A DNA stretch of 64,000 bases. Source: Rhyacichthys aspro. Taxonomy: Eukaryota > Chordata > Actinopteri > Gobiiformes > Rhyacichthyidae. Shown piece by piece: positions 1 through 14,300 of this stretch. The DNA lies in contig CM072162.1 in NCBI GenBank assembly GCA_036850595.1, positions 17,351,758-17,415,757 of the forward strand, given 5' to 3'. Positions within the stretch are counted from its first letter, which is position 1. Every line of letters begins with the position of its first letter. The notes under the pieces are model-generated. The model was not told the origin of the DNA, searched no databases, and saw nothing but the letters and a program-made list of their open reading frames with translations. The position numbers were made by a program, and so were the translations under genes.

Positions 1-606
1 TTTTTTTCTGTGTTTTTCTGTGTTTAAACATAGCAAAAATTGTAAAAGGTTTAGTGATTTCCCAGTTCAAAAAGTAAACAGAAGACTAAAAAGTGTAAAC
101 TGGCAACTGAGAAAACTGATGACCTTTTTCCACCAAGTTAAGTGTAGATCAGTTTAAATACACTGAACATTCCCGCTCTCCTCAATTACTCAACCCATAG
201 TTTATACGTGAAAAACTTCAAATCCTCTTGAAAGCTCTGAAGTGTCAAAAACCCTTTAGATGGACTTGAACACATCTCCCCTGACTCACTGAATAATCAC
301 ACTCTCCCACACTCCATCCTCTACAGAAGTCGGTCATATAATTGCCTGAACTCTTCTCAGTTACTACAGTTGCAACTATCTGGTGCTCACACTAAAATAT
401 GATATAGTAGAGGCCAATTAAACACATTTTCACCCATGTGGGAAGTAGTGTTCTGGTGTTCAGAAGAAGCAGAGATAGGCAGTTTAATCTGTGCTCTCAC
501 TTGGACCTCACTTGGACAATGAATCAAAATCAGATTAATCTCTTGTTCATAATCATTAACATAGTAACATTTTGTATAGAAACTGTTCAATATTATTGGT
601 CTAGAG

Positions 607-1008
607 CAGGAGTGTTGAATGAGAGCCCATGAGAGGGTACAATCCAGTCCGTGGAATTCATTTGGAAAGTGTGAAAATTACCTAGAAGACAATAAATGCA
701 ATTAAAAATTAAAGCAAGTGCTGTTCATGACTTGTCCAGCTGAAAGTTAGCTACGTTATTGCTAGCAAAATAGCATTAGCATCAAAGTTATATTGTGAGG
801 ATGAGTTCATGAAAACAACACTGAAGGCTTTGCCAACATTGTGAGATAATAAGAGCCATTATTATGTAATTGTACTTCTTTGCACGAAAACAAAGGGATT
901 AAATTGGAGTTGTTGTTTATTATTTGTTATTATTTTACTGGTCTGTCCCACTTTAGATCAAATTGTACTGTATGTGGCCCCTGAACTAAAGTGAGTTTAA
1001 CAACTCTG
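607..1008. mobile_element. Short non-autonomous hAT-like DNA transposon with target-site duplication
   Basis: The ends form an inverted repeat: the left end starts CAGGAGTGTTGAA and the right end read in reverse starts CAGAGTTGTTAAACTCAC. The flanking octamers, GTCTAGAG at 599-606 and TTCTAGAG at 1009-1016, differ at one base, as expected for the 8-bp duplication made by hAT transposases. The right part (GGCCCCTGAACTAAAGTGAG and the AT-rich run before it) resembles a dispersed hAT-derived repeat common in fish genomes. At about 400 bp it has no transposase reading frame, so it would have moved only with an enzyme supplied elsewhere. The boundaries are read directly; the family name is from memory. 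Confidence 0.7.
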
Positions 1009-3074
1009 TTCTAGAGGCACACAAAAATCACCTTCTGTTGCTAGATTCAGATTGTATATCAACCAAACTACTTTTCCACTCTGCTTGGCTCTGATTATAG
1101 ACTTTAAAACTTTTAATTTAACCTGTGATTTAAAAAAAACACAGTGAAAGACTGTGACAGCTACTTCTCCTGTCTGCTGAAGCCAAAAGATATGCTCTGA
1201 AATGCCCCTAAATGTTTAACAATGGGTTATTCTTGAGCATAAACTGTGAATATGAATGGACTAATTAGTTTTGAAAAGGACAAATGTTTTTGTTTTTTTG
1301 TCTTTTATTCCTGAGCATCTTAAATATTTGGATTGTTGAGTGTAATCTTTATGGCACACACAGTTCAAAGACAAAAAGGTTTCCTGTGAAGTCTGCCTTA
1401 TTTGTGGAGAAAACTGTCCTGAGTTGTTATTGAGTTAAATGAATAGCCCAGTCCTGCAGACATCAGCCCTTGACAGTTCCCTTGCTTGCTCTAACGGCGC
1501 TGATTGCTGGTGGTTTGTACCTGGTGAAGTGCCATTGTGGCTGTGACGGCTTTGTGATAGGGCCAGTAGCTGCCGGCGTAATGAGGTAGCTAGCAGCATT
1601 AGTACGATCCAGAGTATAGTCCCGGACCTGGGCTACTGTTATCAGACAAGACTGTGTTATCAGACAAACCCCACTGGGACATCCTGATAGGAGGAACCGG
1701 GAGGCTGGGGATAAGAGTCTTCTCAGCCCCTCTACGTCTACAGGCCCTTAAGTCCTAGGGCCCCTGGCTGGTGCTAGATTAGGTCCTCACCGCTTCACCG
1801 GACACCACATCAGGAGTAGCGACGTCTAATACACGTTTAAAGTATAATAATAGTAAGCAAAAATATGAAGCAGGTTTATAATTGGCTTTGGAAGGATGCA
1901 AATAAGTGCAAAAAAAGTACAATCAGAGAAAGAAATACTGAGTTCTTCTAGGTATTAGTAGTAGAGGGCTCTAGGAAGTTAGGTAGGTATCTTAAAACAG
2001 TGCTTATTTTGCAGCATTGCTATGCATTGCTTGGTTTCTCGCCAGGATTAGAGCAGGATGGATTTTAGGAGTCATGATTTCCTGTTGTGAGCAGATAGGG
2101 CCAGGGCCTTTAAACAGGGGTGTCACTGGGCTCATTGGAATGATGGAGGGCACTAGCCACGCACAGGAAGAAATTAAACACTGCAATATCTCCAACATCC
2201 TGTTTAAATGAGCCTGGCAGTGCTTTTTTTTAAGAAAGTGGAGCCCATTTAAATTTAGTATATGTATGGAGTCCTTTGTCTGGACTAAGGTGTTGTTTCC
2301 TGTTACTGTACAAATTACAAGCTGATCCCTTTACACTCTCAGATGTAGTGTAGTTGGCCAAATAGGTTCCTCCTTAAAAACACTGCACACTGATTATTTA
2401 CTGAGCGCACCTAAGCCTCTTACAGACAGGAACCACCATAAGTACGTCCATACACAGAAGAAACACAAGCAAACATCCCATTGACCCCTACAACAATGTG
2501 TTTACTTCACGTCTATTTACAATAAAAGACAATCTTTTCAGTTCAGTCTAATGAGAATGAACCATTTTTTTCTTACAAGCTTGTGTGTCTTTATGTTTAT
2601 AAATCTCTTAATTTCTCACAACCTTTTAAAAATTAGCCATTACTGCCGTGCCTGTCCTGTTTATTTTTTCTTGACCTCACAAACACGAGGTCAGTTAACA
2701 AGCCCAGCAACGTATTGGTGTCTGTCTCAGTGCAATAGACAAATGTTTGCACAGGCCATCGTGAATTACTGCTGGACACCTTGCTTGTGTTTTTTTCATT
2801 TCCAAAGCTGGCCCAAGTGAATTGTGACCAAATTTATGGTTCACCTTTCGCTGTTTTCCTAGGTCCGTTGATCCAAAGCAGATCCCTGTTGTTGATGTTT
2901 ATGATGTTTATTTTACCAGCAGGAATTTACTCAAAAAATAAATTATTGCTGTTATTATTGCACAAAAAGTCCTTGTATGGGAGAAATTACAACCAGTTCT
3001 ATTCTAGCACGTCTTACAGCAGACTTTACTAAACAAACAGGATAAGAAAAGATATTTTGCTCAGTCTTTTTATT
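1009..3074. other. Non-coding stretch with a GC-richer block
   Basis: I see no exon with recognisable protein homology here. The block at about 1440-1830 is clearly richer in G and C than its surroundings and holds a 13-bp direct repeat, TGTTATCAGACAA, at 1637-1649 and 1655-1667. It could be an old repeat or a regulatory element. If the klhdc3 transcript starts to the left of the window, all of this is intronic. Confidence 0.4.
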
Positions 3075-3165
3075 TAGGGATGTCCTGATACCACTTTTTT
3101 TCCTTCCAAATGAGTGTGAGTACTTAATTTTAGTTCTTGCAAATATCTAGTACAGGTACAGCACA
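3075..3165 (+). mobile_element. Terminal fragment of a TAGGGATGTCC-type MITE
   Basis: The sequence TAGGGATGTCCTGATACCAC begins here and is followed by a pyrimidine run, a layout typical of a short DNA-transposon end seen repeatedly in fish genomes. A related end lies inverted at 14183 and a more diverged one at 63611. No matching far end could be placed, so the right boundary is approximate. Confidence 0.4.
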
Positions 3166-6100
3166 TAGTGTTTATCATCCGTACACAGATTTTAGTGGTA
3201 TGTGGAAGGAGACAGTTTTTGTGACTTTAGGACAGTGTTATATGCTGTGAGCTCTAGTTTTATTCACATTTCTGGTGAAATATTTACAAACAGTGCTGTG
3301 TATAGAAAAAAGGGAACACAAAAGCACACCACATTGAGAAAACCACTATGGCAATACAATATGGCAGTTTAGGAAAAGCTCATAATAATCCATAATCCAT
3401 CATCATGTTTTCCCTTAAATGTGTAAAAAGTCTTTATTCTCACCAGCATTTCTTCAGTTTGAAAAATAAAGCAGGGATTTAGTTGCCTCAGACTGACCCC
3501 TTGTAACGTATTGGTTTAAACATAATTATCATTAGCAGCAGCCCACCATTATTTCAGAAGGTAAATAAATTTTAAAATAAATCATGACTGCTGCAAAGCC
3601 TCATTAATGCTCCAAAGGGAATAATTAGGATATAACCCATAGATCTTGTTCAAAGCCTCTTTAAAATGAACTGTTACTGTATTTGCTCTCATTATTATTG
3701 CAAACAAAAACATGCCCTATACACAGACCACATGCTGTCCTCCAAATAATATGGAAACTGCCATTGAAAACCCCTATAGTGTTAGATATACCACTACTGA
3801 GCTCCACTTACACCAGTGTAAAGAGGCTTGCTGAGCAGCAGAAAGGCGCGAAATTCTGCCCCGTCCCTGATTTATGACCTAAGGGAGCATTCTTTCTCAC
3901 ACGGGGCAATTTGATATACCCACAGCCCTCTGCTACACTCATTTACTGAGCCCTGGTCACTGCCCCACGAAGGACGGGCCATGCATGACTAACTCCACCT
4001 GCACTGGCCTTCACCTACAACACAAGTGATGACCACTGTACTCAGCTAATTTTATCTGGCCTGTTGAGGAATGGGACATTGCTGAACTTGACTGGCACTA
4101 GATCTTTTCATAGATTATGAATCCCATGTTGTCATCATTGGCATGAGTCACGATCTGAGTATAATTGCTTATGACATGCTATGGTTGTGCTAAATCGGGA
4201 AACAATCTCAGGTTGGGAACAGGGCATCCTACGAGGGGCAGGAAGTGAACAAGGACATGACAGATTGGCTTGCTGTGAGCAGACGGTGTAGACTCTGTGA
4301 AGGGAAACCTGGTGCTTGATCTACTTGGACATGGTTCGATTTTTTTAGTATTTCCTTAATATCTCCTAATATATATTTTTTTCAGTTTATTTATGTAATT
4401 TATTAGTATAAGTCCAATTTTACATTTGTTTATTGGAAGGTTTTATGATGAAGCTCTTATAAGACCTACTGCATTGGCAGAATGCATTCTTTTATAAAAC
4501 TATAAATCTGGTCTAAATGTTAATTTTGGATATTAACATGTAGACCTATGTTGTAAAATGTAATCAAAACTTAGAAGAAGAGTAAACATTATGTGTGTGC
4601 AGTAATGACACACCAATTAAACTAAAGGCCAGTCATTTCTTTTATTTTTTCCTTTGATATGGCCCTTCATCACTTTAATTTCCACATTACTACATTGAAG
4701 TATTTGAATTACAAGGTTTTACCCACTAATATCATGTTGGCCAAATGAATCTGGACAGATTTTCAGTGCGGCTGTCACTGCTGAGATTACCCACAGTCTG
4801 TGCTAAGGCCAGCTCGTCCCATTTCATCATTTCTTTGTTTTCCGGTGCTCTGTGCCATATTTGTGTGTGTTGTTCGGATTTGGTGGTATGACTTTATGAC
4901 TCATGCTCCTTTTGTCGAGCTGACGTCAGAGTGGTGCACGTACACGCTCATGCTCACTTAGCTCTGCCAGATATAACTCATGTGTTCCATTGGGCAATAT
5001 GGAGAGTGGCTTGGTGCATTAAATCAAGATGGATTTCATGCTGACGCCATTTCTAACATTAGAAGTGGATAGTTTCCCTTAGATTTACATTGAATCTATG
5101 GTGGTGCACTTAGTTTTATGAGAAATGCAAGATACATGATTTATTGGTGTAAAATAATCTCATTTGAGTTCATTTTGAGACTTAAGGGTTGCACATTAGA
5201 TTATATGATGCTTCAGTTTTGTTAATTAACGGGAAGCACTTTATTTCAATTGTTACATGTTAAGTCATTTGAGATTATTGCCTCTACATTCTTCTATTTG
5301 TTCATCACAAACGGGTAATGGTAAAACTGATATTTGTGTGTTCAGGTAAGACAGGCAGAGTTATAGGCAGAGTGGGACCACATACTGGGTAATCCCACTG
5401 GTAGCCAAAACATCCCAGTCACAACGTCTTGTTTAATCCACTCAAATCTCACCACGCTGTATAATCTGTGAGGAATTTTACAGGTCATTTCAAGACTCTG
5501 AGTCGCTGAGCCATAGACCCAATGCAGGGTCCACTGACTTTGTTTAGTGAATCAGCAGGGTCAGAAGCTGGTGCCTTGATATCAGCCATTTTGCAGCTTA
5601 TCAATGGCTAAAAGGGCTGCTGTTATGATAGTCCAGCTGGTTTAAGTGTGCCTTGTTATCAGTGGTGAACCTGACAGTGCAAATGTTAGACTAAACACAA
5701 CAAGAGACTAACGCAAAGAGTTTTTTTTATAAAGTGAGACTTTATCTAATAAGTTTGTGAAGTCCATTGTTTTGGTGTAAAGGTTGAACAGTTTGCTGGA
5801 CTGTGTGCCGTAATCTGTTCAAATCTGCCACAGTCGAACCTGGCTCCATTGGAAGCATGTTTATCAACACCTGATAAATTTTGGTGCCACACACATGTTG
5901 TCTTGTGTCCTTCTGTGTCAAAGGCCAGGCTGCAGAAGTTTCCTTTATTAATCGTCTGCTTGTATGTGTGTGTGTTTAGTATGGCTCAGATAAAACCTGT
6001 CAAACAGTGGAGGTGACCCCTACAGGATACAGGGCATCCCGCACGTGGCGGGACAAGACCTCGGGGCAGCGCCACAACTCTGTGATTTACTCTTCAAAGA

Positions 6101-9100
6101 CAAGCTCATGATAGTATTTCATCTGCATCTTAACCCTCTTTAACCCACCAACAGGCTGTGTATATGAAGGTGTCATAGGGGTGAGTGTTGCACAGCAGCT
6201 CAAATAAACAGGCCTCATAAGAGATGCTTTGTGAAGCTCGGACGCATGTGTATTGTCATGTCCAAATAGTAGTAGTACCAGAGATTTATTTCTGTCAAAC
6301 AATTTATGGCCCTGTAGAGCAGTGTGGAGCTGAAATGTATCTGTAAACACACAGCTGCTGTCTATATCTCACTGTTTTACTTTGTTTACATGCAAGAGAT
6401 GTTCTTAATTTTGTAGCATAAGGACGCACAATGTATCACAATGGTAAAGTTATTGTGATATCCCTGAACTTCTTGATTCCCATAACATAATTGTCTTTCT
6501 TGTGACAGACATTCACCATTTGCATGTCCCATCAGAGCCTTAAACTAATTGTGATGTGACAAAATATAAAAGTGACTGACTAGAGAAAGAATTTTTTTAT
6601 ATGTTAAATTTTAATTGAAGCTTTAAATGACAAAGGAGACATTTCAATATCCCTGGTCATATGGTTATTGCAATATTCAATATATATCTATATATTGCAT
6701 ACCTTAATTTCTTATTCTTCTCTAGTGTAGAAGTGAAGGAAAATACAGCTGAACTATGGACAGGTGACTAAAGGTAATTTAAAAGCCAGGGTAAAGTTTG
6801 GTTGGACTTTGATGAAAACTAAAAGATTTAATGGGGCACAGTTTGTTTACCATGATTTGCTTGGAAATGCTGCATAGTATACTTTTAAAATAAGTAAAAT
6901 TAAATAAGGTAACGGTTTTATGTTTATAGGCAGGGTAAAATAACCCAAAAAACAAGTGTCTCCCTTTATGTACCTGACCTTGACATTACATGCTGCAGCT
7001 GAAGAGAGTATCTGAAAGGAAATGACTAAAACCACAAGTAATGAAGTATATCACAGATCCTTTAGATCTTCTGCTGCAGAGTACATCAAACAGCTGTTCC
7101 CAAGGTCCATAAGTTGTCATTTTTATAGGCAGCCAGTTTATTAATATTGCCTCTAGTCCTGATAAAAAGTGGCTTTGGATTTGATTCAAAGGAGCAGTAC
7201 TTTCATGCACTATCTCAAGGCTTTACTGCAGTTTCTTCAGCGATGCTGCAATCTGAGAAATGTGCTTTATTAAGTGACTGGCATCTCCTGGGCCTAATCT
7301 GAAGACAGGTATTTCTCTGGGAGCCAGATGAAGTTCCTCTGCGTGGGGCTTAGGTCTGGGCCGCTGCAGGTCTTAATCCACCCTCCAGCCTCTGCCCAGG
7401 AGGAGGCACAGATAGCTGGGTAGGAGTAGGTGAGACGGCAGAGATTAAGGCTAAACTATTGGGCGGGAATCCATCAGTGATAACAAATCTGTTGAATTTG
7501 TATCAGGTAGTTACATGCAACAAAGGTGGACAATTAGTATGGCCTTGCTGTCCAGAAAACTACAGAAAACAGTAAAAAAATTGAATTTTAAAGAGTAGTG
7601 TTTTAAGTTTATGAATTGACCCTCTGAGGCTGTTTAAATTTTATCACTGTCAGTGAGATTGTAAAATTGTTGTCTATTGTTAAAAAAAACCTTGCCTCTC
7701 TCTGATAGAGTGGGAGCCCTGATGCACAGATCAAATATTGTTGGGTGTTAACAATGAAATAAATAAATAAATAAAAAAATCTCTGTGCACTTGTCACATA
7801 CAAATAACGCATTTCCAGTGCCTTTTCTAGATTGTTTATTTCACTTGTTGAGTTGCCATTTGGTTAATGAGATTTTACAACATACTTTGCCTACTGCCTA
7901 GGCAAAACAACAATTTTAATTGGTATTAGAGGACTTATACAACAATTCAAGACCTGTTTTTGGACCTAACTTGTTGTAAGTTGCTTAGGTTTGTGACATA
8001 AGAGCTCTACTGCATAGCTGGATTCACATGTTGTAGCCATGAATGAAGCAGCAGTGATTAGATACTCTCTTATTCTTGTATACTGGGATAGTCTCATCAT
8101 ATGGCCAGTTTAGGTTCTTACTCTAGCTTGCCTTACCTGTTAAAGTAAGTGTGCTGTGTATAAAGCAATAGGTTTGTTACCAACAAAGCATATATTACCG
8201 TACTAAATGTGGCAATGGGCTCACAGAAGTTTTCCAGCCTTACATCCAGCTAAAATCTTCCCAGCTTCATAGTTTTACGCAGTTGTATGTGTTTTCCCTT
8301 AACACAGCAGGGCCACTGAATTATTTTTGATGCACGTCTGGACATCCTGATAAGGCGTTTGGCAGGAAGTTGTAGCACATGATGAGTTCCTGTGAGGTAC
8401 ATGCTTCAGAAAGACCTGAGTTCAATAGGAAGCTGAGAAAGGAAAAAGGATGCAGATTATATCTCTTTAAGACTGAGGAAATAACAGCTAATGCAAGCAC
8501 TGAAAACATACCTACAACCTGTTTACAGCTGTTTATTTACAAAGCAGAAGTGTCACTGGTGAGATTTGATTGCTTTAATCTTTTCCCCGACTTTCTTTTT
8601 TTTTTTTTGGCCATTGGAGTCACTTTTGAAGGTCCTCTGCAGAATATGAGGGCAATTATATTCTTGAGACAATTTGGAGTGCTTCACGGCTGTTCTGTGC
8701 CCTTCATTAGGACTTAGCTGTCTTCAAAAGTTTCCGAGACCAAACTTTGAAAGATAATGAGTGGGCAGTGCATTTGGAGAAAGGACTAGCAATTAGGTGA
8801 TTATTCTTCCTTATTGAGTGTTGTTTGAAAAAGCGGCTAGTGTTTTTTTAGAGGGGGAGCAGCATCCCTCGTTCAGACCTTTCTGCTCGTAGGGGGAGGA
8901 GCACTTTCACACATTGTGATACTTTGCTGATCGAGTAACAAAGTGACCCGTCAAACACCAGGACACCACATAAAACTGCTCTTTCCCGCTTCCAAACAGT
9001 GTCAGTGCTGGAGACGCCTCTTACCCCCTCTCATTCCTTCCCCAATTTCTCTGAGCCTCTTCAAGCTCTTCCTTTTTGCGGTGACCAATAAAGCATTACT

Positions 9101-11342
9101 AGAGCCTAATGTTCTGCCAAATTTCACACCTAGGCTAACATCATCTATGAGTATGTGAGAAAGCCTTATCCCAGGGGAAGCAATCCTCATTTCTCTTGTT
9201 AAAGCATGCTCTTATCTCTGCTCTTCCACTGTTCAGCCTCTCAGAGCTTTACCCACTCTCCCTGTGAACTTGTACAGCACTGAAATGAGACAGCAGTTTC
9301 TTCATGTAGTGTTGCTGCTCACCTTATAACAGTTGTATTGAAAAGGGCCTGATCTGATCAAGTATAAAAGTCAGAGGGCAAAGCTTGATGTGTTGACATT
9401 TTAAACAGTAAAACATATACATAATGCGCACATCCTGACAAATTTATTCTTAGCTCTTTTAAACATACCAAAAGATACCTGATATACAGAAAAGGATGCA
9501 ATCATTATTCTTCAGAATAACGGAAGGAAAGTCACAAACTGGACATAAAACAATTTGTAAAATGCTCCAAAACCTAAAATAAGCTGAAAAATACCTTTTA
9601 ACCTTTTTTAATACATGTCAAATGTTGCAATTAATTAAATTATATTTTTACAATGGTGGGTGCTTTTTGGATGACGAGTCGGTATTTTTGCACTGCCTAC
9701 TTCAACCTACTTTTGTGCACTATCATTTCATGCATATATAGCATTAAAGGCAATAATCTTGTTTTAAAGAGTTAAGGGTCCAAATTACATTTTAAAAACC
9801 CAGGCTGAAGGCTGTTCATGATCTGATCTGGTGCTAGACTTTAAACACGTCTGAAGTAAAATAATAGGACAATAATTCCCAAGGAGTATTTCATTTTTGA
9901 AGCCCAGTGGCTCTGTAGCAGTTTTGTTTAGCTTGATGCCAATAATTATGTGACTGGATAAATTATTACAGTTGACTTGTATATTTCTGAACAATTAACT
10001 TATAGCTTCAGCAGAGTGCTCTCATAAATGACATTTGTTGCAGTGGAACTCTTTATGGTTGAAGATGTGTTGCTGCAAACCTTAATTAAACATGTATTGT
10101 AAATTAAATATGAGTTGGCATTCTTTTGATTTTGAAATGAGCCAGTTCTGAGGACCGTAATGTTTTAATGACCTCTGTTGTCCTGCAGCCAGTGAAGCAG
10201 TCCAGGTACAAAGACAGTGGACAGTCTAATGATGATGAGGTTCAACTGATAAAGGCTCGTGCTATAAGCCCGAGTGGGTCACCTCCTGGGGGGCAGGGGG
10301 TGTAATGACTTCCCCAGCTGCAATCCCCCCCTGGGACCACTGTGCTCGTGCTCTGCACCTCTCCTGACTGCTATAAGCCATCATGCTGTTTATTTAGGGA
10401 AGATTAGCAACGTAAAACCCTTACAACATCCTGAACACGCAGCGAAAGGGAGACGCACTGAAGAAGACAGCTGAGAGCGGGAATAGAGACTGATAGTTAG
10501 AGAAACACCTCAGCAGAATATCCAATAGTAGAGAAGGTCATACAACTCTAATCATTAGCCCTAACAATATGGTGTGGTATGGAGCATTTCACCGTCCACC
10601 TTTAAAAGGGACAAAACAGTAAGATACCCTTTGAAAAGACATATAGTATAGACATATAGCCTTATCATTGTTTGAAACCTCAAAAATGAACAGAAAGCCT
10701 TCTTGTTGAATTTACCTTGACTGGTTATGAGAGACATAGAGCTTCTTAACTTTTATTATAGGAACATGTATCACTTCCTAATCAAAAGCTTATGGAGTGT
10801 ATATTATTATAATTTAGAGCAACTAGGTGTATCCATGATGATGGTGTTCCAGGTGTGCTCCAGGTGTGTGTGACTGTGGCAGGAAGCAGATGTGCAGTGA
10901 TATCATGAGGAAGACTATCTGCCCGAGCCACCTGGACGTCTCGCTGCAGCGCTCTGTTTCCTGAGGCTTAAATCATGGCTCCTCGTGATAAGGAGCAGCA
11001 CAAGCCACGGCAGCGAGCACCACTGTTTTTGTGGAGCTGTGACAGCTTGCTTCAGGGCTTTCGCTCTGATTATGTTCCTCAGTGATAAAAGATAGACGGT
11101 TCAAGGAGAGATAAGATACATCTTCAGTTGGCTGTTAAGTAACTGTGGAGAATTGTAAAAAGTAAAATCAATACAAGAAACAATGCACTTGTCTAATAAA
11201 CCGAAAGGTGAAGTAGCTTTGGCAAGTCGTCAATGCTCGAAAGAGACAAGGAAGTCTATAAACGATGTCTTTATCGTTTTGTAATCTTCGAATCTGTCAC
11301 ATTTTGTTGACCCTAAAACCACCTTTTTTGTTACTTTTACAG
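3166..11342. other. Long non-coding stretch upstream of the terminal klhdc3 exons
   Basis: About 8 kb with no exon I can assign to klhdc3 or another gene. I looked for kelch-type coding blocks (Gly-Gly doublets followed by the usual Tyr and Trp spacing) on the + strand and found none. All open frames are short and resemble nothing. A-rich tracts such as the AAAT run at 7755-7780 and a T-run near 8597-8608 are the only simple repeats of note. The block at about 10850-11100 is less AT-rich and includes TGATAA motifs. The likeliest reading is a very long klhdc3 intron. Confidence 0.45.
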
Positions 11343-14300
11343 CCCCTGTCCAGAGCAAGGAATGGGAGATGAATTTAACCTCATGGATCACTCAGACCTG
11401 TACATCTTAGACTTCAGTAAGTAATGTGGATTTACTGTTCATTTTAAGTTTTGTTGAGAGTCAATAAACTTGCAAATGCAAATAATTGATATATTTTGAA
11501 ATAGATTAATGAACATTAAATTCACTTGAGGCTTAAAATCATACTTTAATGAATAAAAATACTAGTTAAAAAGGAATAGAACGAGATAAGGTTTGACACT
11601 GAGCAGTTTATGAGGGATATACATTTGCCATTTATCAACACTATTGCATTTATACATTTCTGAATAACCGTAAATCCATCAGCCAAACTGTGATCACAGA
11701 TTTAAACTGTCCCTATTGCCTTTCATACACCTCAGGCAAACTGGCTTTGGCCCTGCCTCATCACATCACATGGGTGACTTCCGCAACAGGGACAACCAAA
11801 TATAGCTGTATCCGGCGAGCACTGAGGCAGTCTGTAATGCTGTCAGGTCACAGTTAGGGTTCGTGTAGGTGGGCTTGCACCAGGACACTCTGACTGCATG
11901 GGATTGGCAGGACGCAGTGACAGCTCCGGTGGTGAACGCCTCCATGAGCCACTCGCAAACTGTTCATCATCGAACATATGGTGCCACAACCGTAATGATG
12001 ACACTAATAGGAAGGCACTGAAATTAGTCCTAGGTTAGAGCGATGGCATATCCTCTTCTTTGTTATTGCAAAATTATGCTAGTATTTTTTTATCTTTGTC
12101 TTTCTTGATTCCTAGTGGCGTCCTAAGTTTTTAAAGTATGGGCCCATCCAAAATATATCTGCCTAGTCTGCCTGTATTCACACTGTGTGTGGTTTTAACA
12201 TAAAGCCCAGTCGTTACCCTTTTATCTACAGCCTCTCTGATGCTGCCTGAATCAGTGTTGAATTCCCACTGCTCGAATGCGTATTCTTAGCCAAAGTATG
12301 ATTAGTTTCTGTGATCGCTTTATGAGTCATTATCCTTTCTTCTCTTTCAGGCCCTAATTTGAAGACGTTATGCAAAATAGCTGTTATTCAGTACAGTCTG
12401 GAGCAGTCGGGACTCCCACATGATATCAGGTCAGAGCCACACTCGCCTCCTGGACATTAGCGCTGTTTGGTCAAAGAGCTGACACACTGCTGGTTTTACA
12501 CTTGTCATTATGCACACAACTCACAAAAAGATGATGGTCATTAACGAGCCATTTATGAGTCATTAGGCTGTATTTATCCATGGGTAACTTTTACTTAGCT
12601 TTTGTCTGACTGTACCTACAATGGTAATTACATCATTTATCATTTGCGTATAAGCTGAAGCAAATTTACTCTTAAAGCAACACTACATAACATTTCCAGA
12701 GCCTGTCTGCAAGTGCACTGCTGCAGAGTCTCATGAGACTGTCAGATCTCAATATATGTTGAAGTATATGTTGAAATATGTGAAAATATCTGCTGACATC
12801 GGGGTTGATATTTTGAGAAATATGAAGTGGGAAACGTAGCCCTGTACTTGGAGTTACAGAGTGGAGTATCTGGAACACTAGGTAGATGTTTGAAAGTGGG
12901 ACTATTCTCTAATAATCTAATAATATGACTTATTTTTAAGGTAGTATGTTCTGGTAGATATCAAAGAAGTGTTTATTCCAGTGTTTTTTAATGAAAAGAA
13001 AAGACAAAAAAAACTAACTCTTTGTTGTCATGAGCCACGTTTAATGCATAAAAAATAAATATGCTGGTTTTTAGCCCGCACTGTGATGGCTACAAACCAG
13101 TTCAGCATTTATTATTCAAAAACATTATTAACATTATGCAGCAGGATGAATATGACATAGACAGAAATTCAACAGTAACAACACAATGTAATGAATCAGT
13201 AAAATGTCTATAGATCAAAGTATGTTTACTCGCTTGGGTCCTGTCTGGTTCAAATATTCAAAAAAGCAGCTCAGATCTGCTCAAAGTCTGTGATTTTCTC
13301 ACATCTTCAAAGAGCAGAGTACAATAAAATAGCTTTTTTTTTTTTTTAATCCCCAAAGCTTTTTTAATTACCCCTAATAATAGACGTGAGCTGCATGTGG
13401 TCAGCGGACACGTACGGTGACATGTAAGGGTTAATTACTCTGCTTTCTTGCCCAGCGCCCTGCAACATGATCCTAATTACTCCTCTTAGCTTCTCATTTC
13501 TCTTGCACCATCACTGCCACCTTGCACGCTCCACACTTTGGATGTTTTCACTTGTCTGTCCGACTCTAAAAGGGTTTTCAGCCGGGGTCACAGGAGTCTG
13601 GTTAACTCCCTTTACTGCTGCTGGCATCTACAGCCTCAGTGCCAATCTCTGCTCTTGAACACACACACACGCTCACAACAACAACAAAACCAACAAAGCC
13701 ATCGAGAGGGAGTGAGTGTGAAACCAGAGCCAGTGATAACAATCTGCCGCTCCACCTTTGACCTGTCAACGGGTCAGCACTAGACCCTGTTGTCAGCCCC
13801 TGCTCCTGGTTCTCGAGTTACTTAGGCCTTCCCTCATTCTGGTCCACTCCGCAGCTCCTCACTTAAGACACAGGGCACGGGGTGAGAGCAAATGTCACAC
13901 AGACGCTTGATTGAGTGTCGCTAAAGCCGAAATGTGTGCCCTGTTTTCAAATGAGACAAAGCACTTGAAAGATTGTCATTACTTGTAACTGATGTCCAGA
14001 TACTCTAGTCCTCTGTACTCGTGAGTATTGGAGCCTCCAGGACTTGTTTGAGATCCTCAGATACTGCCAAATGAGTAAAAGTAAAAGTAACCTGGAAATA
14101 ATACGTTATCAAAGTCAAGACCATCAAAAACTCAACTGTAAGTACTCAGTCTTTCTGGAAAAAGTAGTACCAGGACATCCCTAGTTATTGTAAAGGGATG
14201 CAATAAATATTTAACCATTACTGTGTATTACTAAATGCTTACTGGGCAGCACAATATATATATATATATATATATATACTTCACTCTATCAACATGTGCC

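Noticed and set aside
6025..6099. A possible kelch-like exon (TACAG acceptor, then a frame with RTWRD)
   Set aside because: The similarity to the KLHDC3 phrase around WRDF is only a few residues, there is no GT donor at the end, and the neighbouring residues do not fit.
10189..10205. A 17-bp exon between CTGCAG and GTACAA, encoding a PVK-like peptide
   Set aside because: Too short, and the flanking kelch sequence that should accompany it is absent.
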